In this document: piece after piece, positions 56,997-64,000 of the stretch | Position numbering within the stretch: the first letter of the stretch is position 1 | Layout of the letters: every line of letters starts with the position of its first letter | Assembly (NCBI GenBank): GCA_965242615.1 | Contig: CBDESR010000005.1 | Location: 868,001-932,000 of the forward strand | From: CBDBCU01 sp965242615 | Lineage (GTDB): Bacteria > Chloroflexota > Dehalococcoidia > Lucifugimonadales > UBA3495 | Direction: 5' to 3' | Length of the DNA stretch: 64,000 nt | The notes under the pieces: generated by a model | Databases searched by the model: none | Seen by the model: only the letters and a program-made list of their open reading frames with translations | Told to the model about the DNA's origin: nothing | Program-made: the position numbers and the translations under genes

Positions 56997-58160
56997 ATGG
57001 CAGACCTACCCCTGTTTCCGGTTACCGTAGTCGGCAGTTGGCCGCGGCCGCCGGAACTGATTCAAGCCCTGCGTCGCCGCCAAGCCGAGGAAATCTCCGC
57101 GGATGAGTTCAACGCCGTAGCCGATACTGCCGTCCTGGACGCCCTGAAAGCTCAGGAGGACGCCGGCGTTGACCTGCTCAGCGATGGGGAGCAGCGGCGG
57201 GACAACTTCTATTCCTATGTGGTCGGCAAAATCGCCGGGATGCAGCTGATGCAGGTTTCCCAACTGCTCGACTACGCCAAAGACCGGGCCCGGCTCGAGG
57301 AAACCCTGCGCGCCCTCGATGTGCCGGCCTTCGCCATCAAAAGCCCCATCGTCACCGAAAAAATCGCGGCCAAAGAAGGGCTTTCTCTCGACGAACTGGC
57401 TTTCGTCAAGCAGCACACCGACCGGGCGGTCAAAATCCCCTTGCCCGGCCCCTATATGCTGACCCGCTCCAGTTGGTTCGAGGGGCTTTCCGATAAGGTC
57501 TATCCCAGCCCGGAGGATTTGGCCCGGGATGTAGTCGCCATCCTGCGGGAGGAAACCATCAAACTGCGCGATCTGGGCGCGGACTTTATCCAGTATGACG
57601 AACCCATCCTGACCCAAGTAGTGCTGGGCGAGGAAAGCAGCGAAACCTTTATGTGCGCCTCTTTGCCGCAGCGCCGCGACCCGACCACTGAACTGGAGTT
57701 TGCCCTGCGGCTGATGAACGAAGTTGCCGAGGGCATTGAGGGTATTAAACTGGGCGTCCACATCTGCCGCGGCAACTGGAGCCGCAAAGAGGAAGTGCTG
57801 CTGACCGGCAACTACGGCCCGCTGCTGCCCTATCTGGTGCAGATGAATGTGGACCAACTGGTGCTGGAGTGCGCTACGCCCCGGGCCGGGGAAATGGAAG
57901 TTTTCAAGGAATACGCCAACGAAAAGGAAATCGGCTTCGGCGTCGTCAATCCCCGCACCGACGAACTGGAAACGCCGGCGCAGATTGTAGCCCGGGTCAA
58001 GGAAATGCTGGCTTACTTCGACCCGGACAAGCTGTACCTGAACCCGGATTGCGGCTTCGGCACCTTTGCCGAGCGCAACATCAACACGGCCGCGGCCGCC
58101 GTGCGGAAAATGGCGGTCATAACGGAAGCGGCGCAAGAGTTGCGGAAAGAGTACGGCTAG
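56997..58160 (+). CDS. Cobalamin-independent methionine synthase-like protein (single domain)
   Basis: A 387-residue protein of the MetE C-terminal/UROD superfamily. TVVGSWPRPPELIQALRR at the start, DLLSDGEQRRDNFYSYV, IPLPGPYMLTRSS, DFIQYDEPILTQ and the zinc ligands in KLGVHICRGNW (His, Cys) and YLNPDCGFGTFAERN (Cys) are as in the MetE zinc domain. It has only the C-terminal half of MetE, as in many archaeal-type and core methionine synthases and in alkylthiol methyltransferases. SD GAGGAGG lies before the ATG at 56997, so that start is preferred to 56976. Methyl donor and acceptor are uncertain. Confidence 0.88.
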   Translation: MADLPLFPVTVVGSWPRPPELIQALRRRQAEEISADEFNAVADTAVLDALKAQEDAGVDLLSDGEQRRDNFYSYVVGKIAGMQLMQVSQLLDYAKDRARLEETLRALDVPAFAIKSPIVTEKIAAKEGLSLDELAFVKQHTDRAVKIPLPGPYMLTRSSWFEGLSDKVYPSPEDLARDVVAILREETIKLRDLGADFIQYDEPILTQVVLGEESSETFMCASLPQRRDPTTELEFALRLMNEVAEGIEGIKLGVHICRGNWSRKEEVLLTGNYGPLLPYLVQMNVDQLVLECATPRAGEMEVFKEYANEKEIGFGVVNPRTDELETPAQIVARVKEMLAYFDPDKLYLNPDCGFGTFAERNINTAAAAVRKMAVITEAAQELRKEYG

Positions 58161-58272
58161 GGGATTTGGCGGTGGCAAGGATTGCCCTTGCCGCCGCCAT
58201 CATTCCCGTTCCAGCAGGTGTCGGGAACCGTACGGCGCAATATAGCCAGCGGGGAAGTAAAGGAGCGGCAAT

Positions 58273-58659
58273 ATGCAGGAACCGGAACGGGTTGGCGTTC
58301 TCTTTGCCGATGCCCGGGGGCTTTATGACGAAGCCCTGGAGCAGTTGGCGCAGGGCAAGCTGCGTAATTCGGCGGAAAAGGCGTGGGGCGCGACCAAGCG
58401 GGCTACTGACGGTTTGCTCTTGGCCCGCACCGGCCGGGAACCAAGCGATGACGGGCAGACGACCCAGGGCTTGCGGATTCTGCTGTGGGAAAACCCGCAA
58501 ATCGACCGGGAATTGGAAGGCCGCTACAACACCCGCGCCAATGTGCTGCACGGTATGTGCTTTTACGATGGCAACTGCGAACCGGCGGAAGCCTTGATTC
58601 AAGACATCCGGGAAACCCTGGACTACATCCGGGAAGCGGAACGGCTGGCTGGGGAGTAG
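58273..58659 (+). CDS. PaREP1/HEPN-family protein
   Basis: A 128-residue helical protein. DARGLYDEALEQLAQGKLRNSAEKAWGATKRATDGLLLARTG has the PaREP1/HEPN N-terminal helix pattern, followed by NTRANVLHGMCFYDGNCEPAEALIQDIRETLDYIREAERL. The stretch NTRANVLHGM is close to the Arg-x4-His motif of HEPN RNases, with Arg at about 92 and His at 97. No MNT partner is adjacent. AAAGGAG upstream. Role may be RNA-targeting toxin or a non-catalytic helical protein. Confidence 0.72.
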   Translation: MQEPERVGVLFADARGLYDEALEQLAQGKLRNSAEKAWGATKRATDGLLLARTGREPSDDGQTTQGLRILLWENPQIDRELEGRYNTRANVLHGMCFYDGNCEPAEALIQDIRETLDYIREAERLAGE

Positions 58660-58753
58660 CCGGGCGGCCCGTTGCGGCGGCATTGACAACCGCCCCTTGT
58701 CTGCTACAGTGTCCCGCAGATTAACCATCTGGTTGACCGCAGGAGCAGCATTG

Positions 58754-59341
58754 ATGCCGGTAGATGATGACAGCAACGGGCAATATCCGCTTTTGGGCGA
58801 CTTGGTGCCGTGGCCCTTGCTGCTGATTACCTGCGGCGCGGCAATGACCGTCCTGGTCATCGAAACTTGGGTCGGCCGGCAAGCGGGCAACGACTGGTGG
58901 CAAGCCGCCACCCAGAACTTGGACAGGCCGGTTTATACCGCCTTTCTGTCCGTCATCATCGGCAACACGGTTCGGTTAATCAAGGAGGGAATTATGTGGT
59001 TGGCGCGAGAGAAAGCCCGGCATGAAGCCCGGGTTGCAGCCCGGGTAGCCGCCGAGGTTAGGGAGCAAGTCACCGCTGAGGTGAGGGAGCAAGTTGTTGC
59101 CGAAGTTGAAACGCGGCTAGCCGCAGAGCTGAGGGAGCAGGTCGCGGCCGAGCTGAGGGAACAAGTCGCGGCCGAGGTCGAGCCCAAGGTAGTCGTCGAT
59201 GTGACCGAGCGCGTCGGGTCCCGGATCGCCGCCGAAGTCGCGGCTCAAGTCGGCTCCGAGCGGGATAAAGCGTGGGTCGAGTGGCTGAAAAACCAAAACA
59301 TCACCCCGCCGGAAACCCCGCCGCAACTTTCCGAAAGCTAA
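58754..59341 (+). CDS. Membrane-anchored Ala/Glu/Arg coiled-coil protein, family copy 2
   Basis: A 195-residue protein. Two N-terminal membrane helices (VPWPLLLITCGAAMTVLVIETWV; YTAFLSVIIGNTVRLI), then a coiled coil from about 80 with repeats (VAAEVREQVTAEVREQVVAEVE, LAAELREQVAAELREQVAAEVE) and an ending WVEWLKNQNITPPETPPQL. Layout and ending match the proteins at 55426 and 63150. The ATG at 58754 has AGGAG 8 nt upstream. The repeats are periodic at 11 residues in places. Function unknown. Confidence 0.7.
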   Translation: MPVDDDSNGQYPLLGDLVPWPLLLITCGAAMTVLVIETWVGRQAGNDWWQAATQNLDRPVYTAFLSVIIGNTVRLIKEGIMWLAREKARHEARVAARVAAEVREQVTAEVREQVVAEVETRLAAELREQVAAELREQVAAEVEPKVVVDVTERVGSRIAAEVAAQVGSERDKAWVEWLKNQNITPPETPPQLSES

Positions 59342-59359
59342 TCGCCCCCGGCAGCAGCA

Positions 59360-59392
59360 AAAGCCGGCGGCATCAGCCCACCGGCTTTCGTT
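59360..59392 (+). terminator. Terminator-like hairpin
   Basis: AAAGCCGG / CCGGCTTT 8-bp arms with 13-nt loop, followed by CGTTGTCC, 19 bp past the coiled-coil gene. T-run is short. Confidence 0.5.
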
Positions 59393-59432
59393 GTCCGGCA
59401 GCGTACACCACACCCGACAAAGGAGCAGAAAA

Positions 59433-59966
59433 ATGGCTGAGGAACGCGACCTTAACGGTCTCCCCCGGGAGAAACTGACCCAAGTTCTGGATTCTTTCCA
59501 AGACCCGGAGGTCTTTAACGCCGTTACCGGGCCGTGGAAGGCGCGGGTAGCCTGGCAAGGCGGGATGCGCGCCCGGGCCTATATGCGGAACCACCAGGTA
59601 GATATGGACGAACCCGGCGATTTGACCGCTACCGATGTGGCCGCCAGCGCCCACGAGCAATTGCTGTCGGCCATCGGCAGCTGTATGACCGTGGGCTTCG
59701 TGGTCAACGCCACCAAGCAGGGCGTCCGCATCCACGACCTGGAAGTGGCCGTAGAAGGCTACTTCGACAACATCCGCAAGTGGGCCGGGGTCGAGGACAC
59801 CGGCAATCCCGGCTACGGGCAAATCTCCGCCAAGTGCTTTGTGCGCGCCGACGGGGACGAGGCTACCCTGCGGGAAATCTGGCGGCTGGCTGTGGAAGGC
59901 TCGCCGGTAACCCAATCGGTAGTCAATCCCACCACCGTGGCCACGGAGTTTGAGCTGGTGGGCTAG
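59433..59966 (+). CDS. OsmC-family protein with Ser replacing the second Cys
   Basis: A 177-residue OsmC/Ohr-fold protein. VAASAHEQLLSAIGSCMTVGFVVNA holds the first Cys of the family active site, and IHDLEVAVEGYFD, GQISAKCFVRADG follow. The second Cys normally lies in a Cys-Pro-Val/Ile motif near the C-terminus; here it reads EGSPVTQSVVNP, so Ser stands there. If the pair is needed for organic peroxide reduction, this protein may be inactive as a peroxidase or act differently; the Cys in SAKCF is at a new place. AAAGGAG is 8 nt before the ATG. Confidence 0.83.
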   Translation: MAEERDLNGLPREKLTQVLDSFQDPEVFNAVTGPWKARVAWQGGMRARAYMRNHQVDMDEPGDLTATDVAASAHEQLLSAIGSCMTVGFVVNATKQGVRIHDLEVAVEGYFDNIRKWAGVEDTGNPGYGQISAKCFVRADGDEATLREIWRLAVEGSPVTQSVVNPTTVATEFELVG

Positions 59967-59985
59967 TCCCGCCCGGAGTTGCCTG

Positions 59986-60795
59986 ATGGTCGCTTTCGTA
60001 TCCGCAGACTGGGTAGCAGCAAACCTCGACGCCCCGGGGCGGCTACTGGTCGACCCCCGGGGGCCGATGCGCTATATGCAGGGACATCTCCAAGGGGCGG
60101 TGAACCTGCCGGCAATGCGGCTCTTCGACCGGGCCGGCCGTCTGCTGTCGGTCTATGAACTGACCGAATTTTTCGGCTCCGTCGGCTTGGGCAATGATAC
60201 CGCCCTGACCCTGTACGATGGCGGCGACGGACGCAACGCCGCGATGATTGCCTGGACGCTGACTTACTTGGGCTATACCGACATCAGCATTATGGACCTC
60301 TTTTTTGAGGAATGGGCTGCCCAAGGCCGCCCCAAGTTCTACCGACCGGTGCGCCCCACCGCCAATCAATTCACTCCCCAAGTCAATCCGCCAGTTCGGG
60401 CGGATCTCGAGGAAGTAGCGGCAAATTGGCCGGCGGCCCCCGTGGGGGCCTCCGGCCCGGTCAAACTCCTGGATTTGCGGAGCGCCGCCGAATATGCCGG
60501 AATGCCCGACCTCGATGAACGCCCCGGCCACATCCCCGGCGCGGTCAACTTGCCTTGGCAAGAACTGATCGACGGCAGCAACGGCTACCTGAAACCGCCG
60601 GCGGCTTTGCGCGAACTGCTAACCGCCCGCAACATCAACCCCCCGGATGAAGTCATCGCCTACTGCCGCAGCGGCATCCGCGCAGCAGTAGGCTGGCTGG
60701 CTTTGCAGCAGTTGGGAATGACCGTCCGCCTGTACGACGGCTCCTATCTGGAATGGAGCAGCCGGGGAATGGCGGTAGAAAGTTCGGCGGAGTAG
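59986..60795 (+). CDS. Two-domain rhodanese/sulfurtransferase
   Basis: A 269-residue protein with two rhodanese domains. The first (residues 5-120, LLVDPRGPMRYMQGHLQGAVNL, TALTLYDGGDGRNAAMIAWTL) is non-catalytic, since Asp replaces the active Cys. The second (about 155-260, KLLDLRSAAEYAGM, HIPGAVNLPW, EVIAYCRSGIRAAVGWLALQ) has the catalytic Cys in the CRSGIRAA loop. It should transfer sulfur from thiosulfate or mercaptopyruvate. The ATG at 59986 is preferred because the upstream in-frame residues overlap the OsmC gene; spacing to that gene is 19 bp, so cotranscription is likely. Confidence 0.9.
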   Translation: MVAFVSADWVAANLDAPGRLLVDPRGPMRYMQGHLQGAVNLPAMRLFDRAGRLLSVYELTEFFGSVGLGNDTALTLYDGGDGRNAAMIAWTLTYLGYTDISIMDLFFEEWAAQGRPKFYRPVRPTANQFTPQVNPPVRADLEEVAANWPAAPVGASGPVKLLDLRSAAEYAGMPDLDERPGHIPGAVNLPWQELIDGSNGYLKPPAALRELLTARNINPPDEVIAYCRSGIRAAVGWLALQQLGMTVRLYDGSYLEWSSRGMAVESSAE

Positions 60796-60811
60796 TGAAA
60801 GGGAAAAGAAA

Positions 60812-60886
60812 TGGAGCGGCAGATGGGATTCGAACCCACGACCCTCTCCTTGGCAAGGAGATGCTCTACCACTGAGCCACTGCCGC
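60812..60886 (-). tRNA. tRNA-Gly (anticodon GCC)
   Basis: Minus-strand cloverleaf: acceptor GCGGCAG/CTGCCGC, D-stem GCTC/GAGC, anticodon stem TCTCC/GGAGA around TTGCCAA (anticodon GCC), TpsiC arm GTGGG-TTCGAAT-CCCAT, discriminator T and encoded CCA; 75 nt. Confidence 0.97.
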
Positions 60887-61149
60887 TGGTGTGATGCCAA
60901 CACCCATTATAACCAACCCGCCGCCAGTTGTCTATAGCCGGCGGCGGGCAATTTTGTAGGCAATTTTCAACTCGGAAACCGGAGCAAAGCAATGGACTTG
61001 ACCCTTTCCCCGCCGCCGCATTGACAAAATCCGCCAAGTGTAATATAAGACTTGCCAACATCCCTATCCTATCCCGGAGGTGATACCGAACCTGCCCCTG
61101 CGCCACCCGAGATTTTACGGAAATCGTAATTCAGATGGGAGGACTGATT

Positions 61150-63033
61150 ATGGGAACCTCTAACTTGTGGCATCGGCTGCTCAACTGGCGGCTGTTGACC
61201 CTGCTCTCTTTGCTGACCGTTCTGGCCGTAGCCTGCGGCTCGGCGACCGCGCCGGCCGATCCCGGCGGCGCTACCACCGAACAGCAAGCGGCCCCGGCCG
61301 CCCCCACGGCAACCTTTGCCCCGCAAATGATTCCCAAAGCGACGGAAGTTCCGGCTACCGCCGCCCCGGCCGCGGCCGCCGGCGGCGACAGCGGGTCAGG
61401 CAGCGGCAGCCCCGCCGCTACCGCCGCGCCGGCGCCCACGGCCGCGCCGCAGCCCACCGCCGTACCGCCCGCCGCCGCCGTCAGCGCCCGCAATTCCGCC
61501 ACCATCGTCACCGAAGCCGAACCGGCCGCCGTGGGCGCGTGGAGCGACGGTTGCAGCGCGGAAATCCACAGCATGGGCTGCCAGGATTTCGTCTCCGACT
61601 TCCTGACTTGGCTCGACGACCGCACCAGCGAAATTGTCCCCCTCTCCGGCGTGGACAGTTGGCGGCAGATTGACCTCGACCGCTGGGAATTCAAGCTGCG
61701 CGACGGGGTGAAGTTCCATAACGGCGCGCCTTGGAACGCCGCGGCCGCCGCTTACGGCATCTACTACAACGGCCAGCCCGACAACCCCAGCGCCTCCGTT
61801 ACCTGGACGGGCAAGGATATGGCGGGCGAGGTCATCGACGACCTGACCGTCCACGCCGTTTGTCCCCAAGCCTGTCCCATTTACCCCCGGACGGCCCTCT
61901 TTGCCGACTTCCAGGATCCGGAATGGTTCGAGGCCGCCGACGAGTCGGAACGCGCGACGATGACCATCGGCTTTGGCCCCTACCGCATTGCCGGCTACAC
62001 GCCGGGCGTCAATACCGAGTTCGAGGCTTTCGCCGACTACAAGCCCAACGACAACTGGTTCGCCCAAGCCCCCAGCATCCAATACATCACCCATGTGTAC
62101 CGGGCCGAAGCCCCGGTGCGCTCGGCGATGGTTCAGACCGGCGAAGCGGACTGGGCGGCCGACATCGGCTTTGACGAAGTGGCGAATGTCGAGGGCGCGG
62201 GCCACAAAACCGCCAGCGGCAAGACCGCCGAGGTCTATACCCTGGTGCTGGATACGGTGTTCCACGAGGAACTGGCCAAGCAGAAAGTGCGGCTGGCTTT
62301 GGCTCACGCCATTGACTGCCAAACCCTGCTGGACTCCCTCTTTGACGGACGGATTCCCTGCCACGCCGCCATCTCGATGAACGGCACCGTCGGCATCAAC
62401 GCCGAAAACTCCCAAGTCCGGGAATACAACCCGGAACTGTCCCGGCAGCTCCTGGCCGAAGCCGGCTATGACGATACCAACGAAATCAATGTCAACACCC
62501 GGCCCGGCTCCAACATCCGGGGGCTGGAAATTATGGAAGCCACCGTCCAGTTCTGGCGGGACATCGGCGTCAATTCCAACCTGAACTCCCACGGCGACTT
62601 GGGGACGGCGCGGAACATCCAGATTTCCGGCTGCGGCCGCTTTACCGACGAACCCGGCTACCGGGAAGCCATGGACTGCTCCGACCGGGAGCCGCCCGGC
62701 CCGGCTTATGTCAGCGGCCACGCCTACGAAGTGGCGACTTCCAACGAAATCCTCGATATGCAGCGGTTCAACAACTCCCGGCTCAGCTGCTTCAGCCGCA
62801 GCAGCCGGGTCTGCATCCCGGAGTTCGAGGAGCAGAAAAACGCCGCCAACGCCATCCCGGAAGGCCCGGAACGCACGGCGGCGATGGAAGCAATCGCCCA
62901 GATTGCCTACGACCAGGTCTATTTCATCCCCTTCTTTGAGGTGGTGTATGTCTATGGCTTGGCCGGCGATTTGGAGTGGGAGCCTTACTACGCCCCCCGC
63001 CTCCGCGGCAACACTATGCGTTTCAGCCAGTAA
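61150..63033 (+). CDS. Peptide/nickel-type ABC transporter substrate-binding lipoprotein
   Basis: A 627-residue SBP_bac_5-family protein. Signal peptide with lipobox (LLTVLAVACGS), an 80-residue Ala/Pro/Thr/Gly-rich linker, then the two-lobed binding domain: YGIYYNGQPDNPSASVTWTG, FGPYRIAGYTPGVNTEFEAF, KVRLALAHAIDCQTLLDSLF and LSRQLLAEAGYDDTNEINVN. It picks up an oligopeptide, sugar or metal complex outside the cell for an ABC permease that is not in the window. The ATG at 61150 follows GGGAGGA at proper spacing; the upstream ATG does not. A strong terminator follows, so it is monocistronic. Confidence 0.92.
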   Translation: MGTSNLWHRLLNWRLLTLLSLLTVLAVACGSATAPADPGGATTEQQAAPAAPTATFAPQMIPKATEVPATAAPAAAAGGDSGSGSGSPAATAAPAPTAAPQPTAVPPAAAVSARNSATIVTEAEPAAVGAWSDGCSAEIHSMGCQDFVSDFLTWLDDRTSEIVPLSGVDSWRQIDLDRWEFKLRDGVKFHNGAPWNAAAAAYGIYYNGQPDNPSASVTWTGKDMAGEVIDDLTVHAVCPQACPIYPRTALFADFQDPEWFEAADESERATMTIGFGPYRIAGYTPGVNTEFEAFADYKPNDNWFAQAPSIQYITHVYRAEAPVRSAMVQTGEADWAADIGFDEVANVEGAGHKTASGKTAEVYTLVLDTVFHEELAKQKVRLALAHAIDCQTLLDSLFDGRIPCHAAISMNGTVGINAENSQVREYNPELSRQLLAEAGYDDTNEINVNTRPGSNIRGLEIMEATVQFWRDIGVNSNLNSHGDLGTARNIQISGCGRFTDEPGYREAMDCSDREPPGPAYVSGHAYEVATSNEILDMQRFNNSRLSCFSRSSRVCIPEFEEQKNAANAIPEGPERTAAMEAIAQIAYDQVYFIPFFEVVYVYGLAGDLEWEPYYAPRLRGNTMRFSQ

Positions 63034-63086
63034 AGGGGCGCACCGGCCGCCGGCCTTCCCCGGCCGGTAGGCAACACAAACAAACT

Positions 63087-63116
63087 CGGGGGCCGGCACT
63101 GCGCCGGCCCCCGGTT
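63087..63116 (+). terminator. Terminator of the binding-protein gene
   Basis: CGGGGGCCGGC / GCCGGCCCCCG 11-bp stem with ACTGC loop followed by GTTTATG, 54 bp after the stop. Confidence 0.75.
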
Positions 63117-63149
63117 TATGGCTTGTCTGGGGAAAGGATGGAGACGGGG

Positions 63150-63662
63150 TTACGGCTGCCCGGGATTACCGGCATCAGAACCATTGCCGTTGCGGTTGAT
63201 GAACGGCGGCGGCTCGTCAAAGGGCTGCCCCTCCCGGAAAGCGGCTTGCTGCCGCTCGTACCATTCCAGGGTTTCGGCCCGGGCTTTTGCCGCTTCCGCC
63301 CGGGCCTCCGCCTTGGCTTCCGCCCGAACCCGCTCCGTTTCCGCCCGGGCTTTTGCCGCCGCTTGCTCCGCCGCCCGCTCCGCCGCTTTTTCTACGGCGC
63401 GCTCGTTGGCTCTGCGGGTGAATATCATATACATCACCTCCGTGTTGAGCTGGATGGCGATAACCGTCCAGGTGAACATCCCGATGGCGTTGCCGCCCAG
63501 CCCCTGAATGATGCTCAGCAGCAACGGTTGACCGGGGTTGAAATAGTAGTAGGCGTAAGGCAACAGGATGGAGAGCAGGTGGAACAAAGCCCACGCCCCG
63601 ACGATTAGGGGCTTGGGCAAAGCCGGCACCCAAAACCACCAAGTCAGCCGATTGTCTCTCAT
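63150..63662 (-). CDS. Membrane-anchored Ala/Glu/Arg coiled-coil protein, family copy 3
   Basis: A 170-residue protein with N-terminal membrane helices (LIVGAWALFHLLSILLPYAYYY; GNAIGMFTWTVIAIQL) and then a coiled coil (NERAVEKAAERAAEQAAAKARAETERV, AKAEARAEAAKARAETLEW) ending YERQQAAFREGQPFDEPPPF. Same layout and Trp/Gln/Pro ending as the two other copies. Its coding strand repeats create open frames on the other strand. Function unknown. Confidence 0.7.
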   Translation of the reverse strand: MRDNRLTWWFWVPALPKPLIVGAWALFHLLSILLPYAYYYFNPGQPLLLSIIQGLGGNAIGMFTWTVIAIQLNTEVMYMIFTRRANERAVEKAAERAAEQAAAKARAETERVRAEAKAEARAEAAKARAETLEWYERQQAAFREGQPFDEPPPFINRNGNGSDAGNPGQP

Positions 63663-63792
63663 TTTACCACCTCTTTTCCCGCAAAGGAAACCCCAGTTTC
63701 GGAAGCCGGAGTCAGTCTAGCCGCATTAGGCAATGGCCGGCCAAGCATTTCCTCTGCCGATATTTCCATTGCTTGCCGGGTGTTGCCAAAAA

Positions 63793-64000
63793 CTACGGTT
63801 CACCAGCAAAAGCCTCGTCCCACAGCCGGCCGGCGGCGGTGAACTGGCCGGTGCGGATTTCAATCAGCGGGTAGTCCGGCAAAGGCACGATAGCCAGACA
63901 CTTCCCGTCAAAGAGCGCGCCGCGCTGCCCAAAGTCAAAGTCCAAATTGAGCGAGCCGTGTTCCCGGCGTTCCGGCGGCAGGTTCGCCGCATCCTCCGGT
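63793..64000 (-). CDS. C-terminal part of a second sugar-dehydrogenase-like protein (cut by the window edge)
   Basis: Only the last 69 codons are inside the window. The visible residues, ending at the TAG at 63793-63795, include LPPERREHGSLNLDFDFGQRG, LAIVPLPDYPLIEIRTGQF and GRLWDEAFAGEP. This matches the C-terminal tail of the beta-propeller lipoprotein at 10707-12311 (PPERRERG, VPLPDYPIAHIRTGQF, GQLWAVEF). The gene is therefore a paralogue whose propeller lies beyond the window. Confidence 0.75.
   Translation of the reverse strand, partial: PEDAANLPPERREHGSLNLDFDFGQRGALFDGKCLAIVPLPDYPLIEIRTGQFTAAGRLWDEAFAGEP

Noticed and set aside
58161..58272. Riboswitch between the MetE-like gene and the HEPN gene
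   Set aside because: Checked because MetE genes can be under cobalamin or SAM control, but no conserved box or fold was found here or upstream of the MetE-like gene.
61396..63099. 567-codon minus-strand frame
   Set aside because: Antisense of the ABC binding protein; Gly/Val/His-rich shadow.

Overview
The window is a GC-rich bacterial chromosome segment, 64 kb long, with short intergenic gaps, many dispersed palindromes and frequent TTG/GTG starts. No rRNA or ribosomal-protein marker fixes the taxon. The gene mix is what I would expect of a Chloroflexota lineage such as Dehalococcoidia/SAR202-type environmental bacteria: CaiB/BaiF CoA transferases, paired MaoC-type dehydratases, HIBADH-type dehydrogenase, M20 amidohydrolase, CoxG-like SRPBCC protein, 7Fe ferredoxin and an S-layer-like protein ending in a Cys/Trp-rich tail. 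This assignment is inference.

Layout. 1-5.1 kb: a minus-strand block lysS > small PD-(D/E)XK nuclease > methyltransferase-endonuclease fusion > serS (cut by the window edge), so a restriction-modification module sits between two aminoacyl-tRNA synthetase genes. 5.1-24 kb: housekeeping and catabolic genes (quinone oxidoreductase, MFS permease, CoA transferase, PQQ-type sugar dehydrogenase-like lipoprotein, M20 hydrolase, hicBA, an A-type Fe-S protein, Lrp/AsnC regulator, ferredoxin, HIBADH, two MaoC proteins). Within it lies a SelW-like Rdx gene with an in-frame UGA at the redox motif (CVPU), a probable selenoprotein. 22.5-29.3 kb: a candidate defence island made of three tandem genes sharing one unrecognised domain of about 135 residues (one copy fused to a PD-(D/E)XK nuclease) and a sacsin-like ATPase with a DUF3883 nuclease-like C-terminus. 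29.4-32 kb: tag, a degenerate SDR and an asparaginase lacking a usual substrate-binding Asp.

32-41 kb: cell-surface region with coiled-coil membrane proteins, a membrane-anchored collagen-like protein, a 983-residue S-layer-like protein, and a three-gene His-rich, cupredoxin-like export cluster. 41-44 kb: mobile DNA, namely a MITE of about 140 bp with perfect terminal repeats and an apparent target duplication, then a 2.7 kb IS1595-type relic with two passenger genes and an internally deleted transposase. 44-51 kb: an incomplete HK97-type virion cluster (prohead protease, capsid, connector, tail tube, large tail protein, XhlA-like protein) with no terminase, portal or tape measure. 51-64 kb: a nucleotidyltransferase-XRE pair, TauE/SafE exporter, enoyl-CoA hydratase plus MetE-like protein, HEPN protein, OsmC, rhodanese, a peptide-type ABC binding protein, two tRNAs over the whole window (Thr-CGU, Gly-GCC), and three paralogous membrane-anchored Ala/Glu/Arg coiled-coil proteins. 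The right edge cuts a second sugar-dehydrogenase-like gene, a paralogue of the one at 10.7-12.3 kb.

Functionally, the acyl-CoA genes (two CoA transferases, two MaoC proteins, enoyl-CoA hydratase, HIBADH) point to organic-acid degradation by a heterotroph. All functions are read from motifs and general family knowledge; no database search was run.
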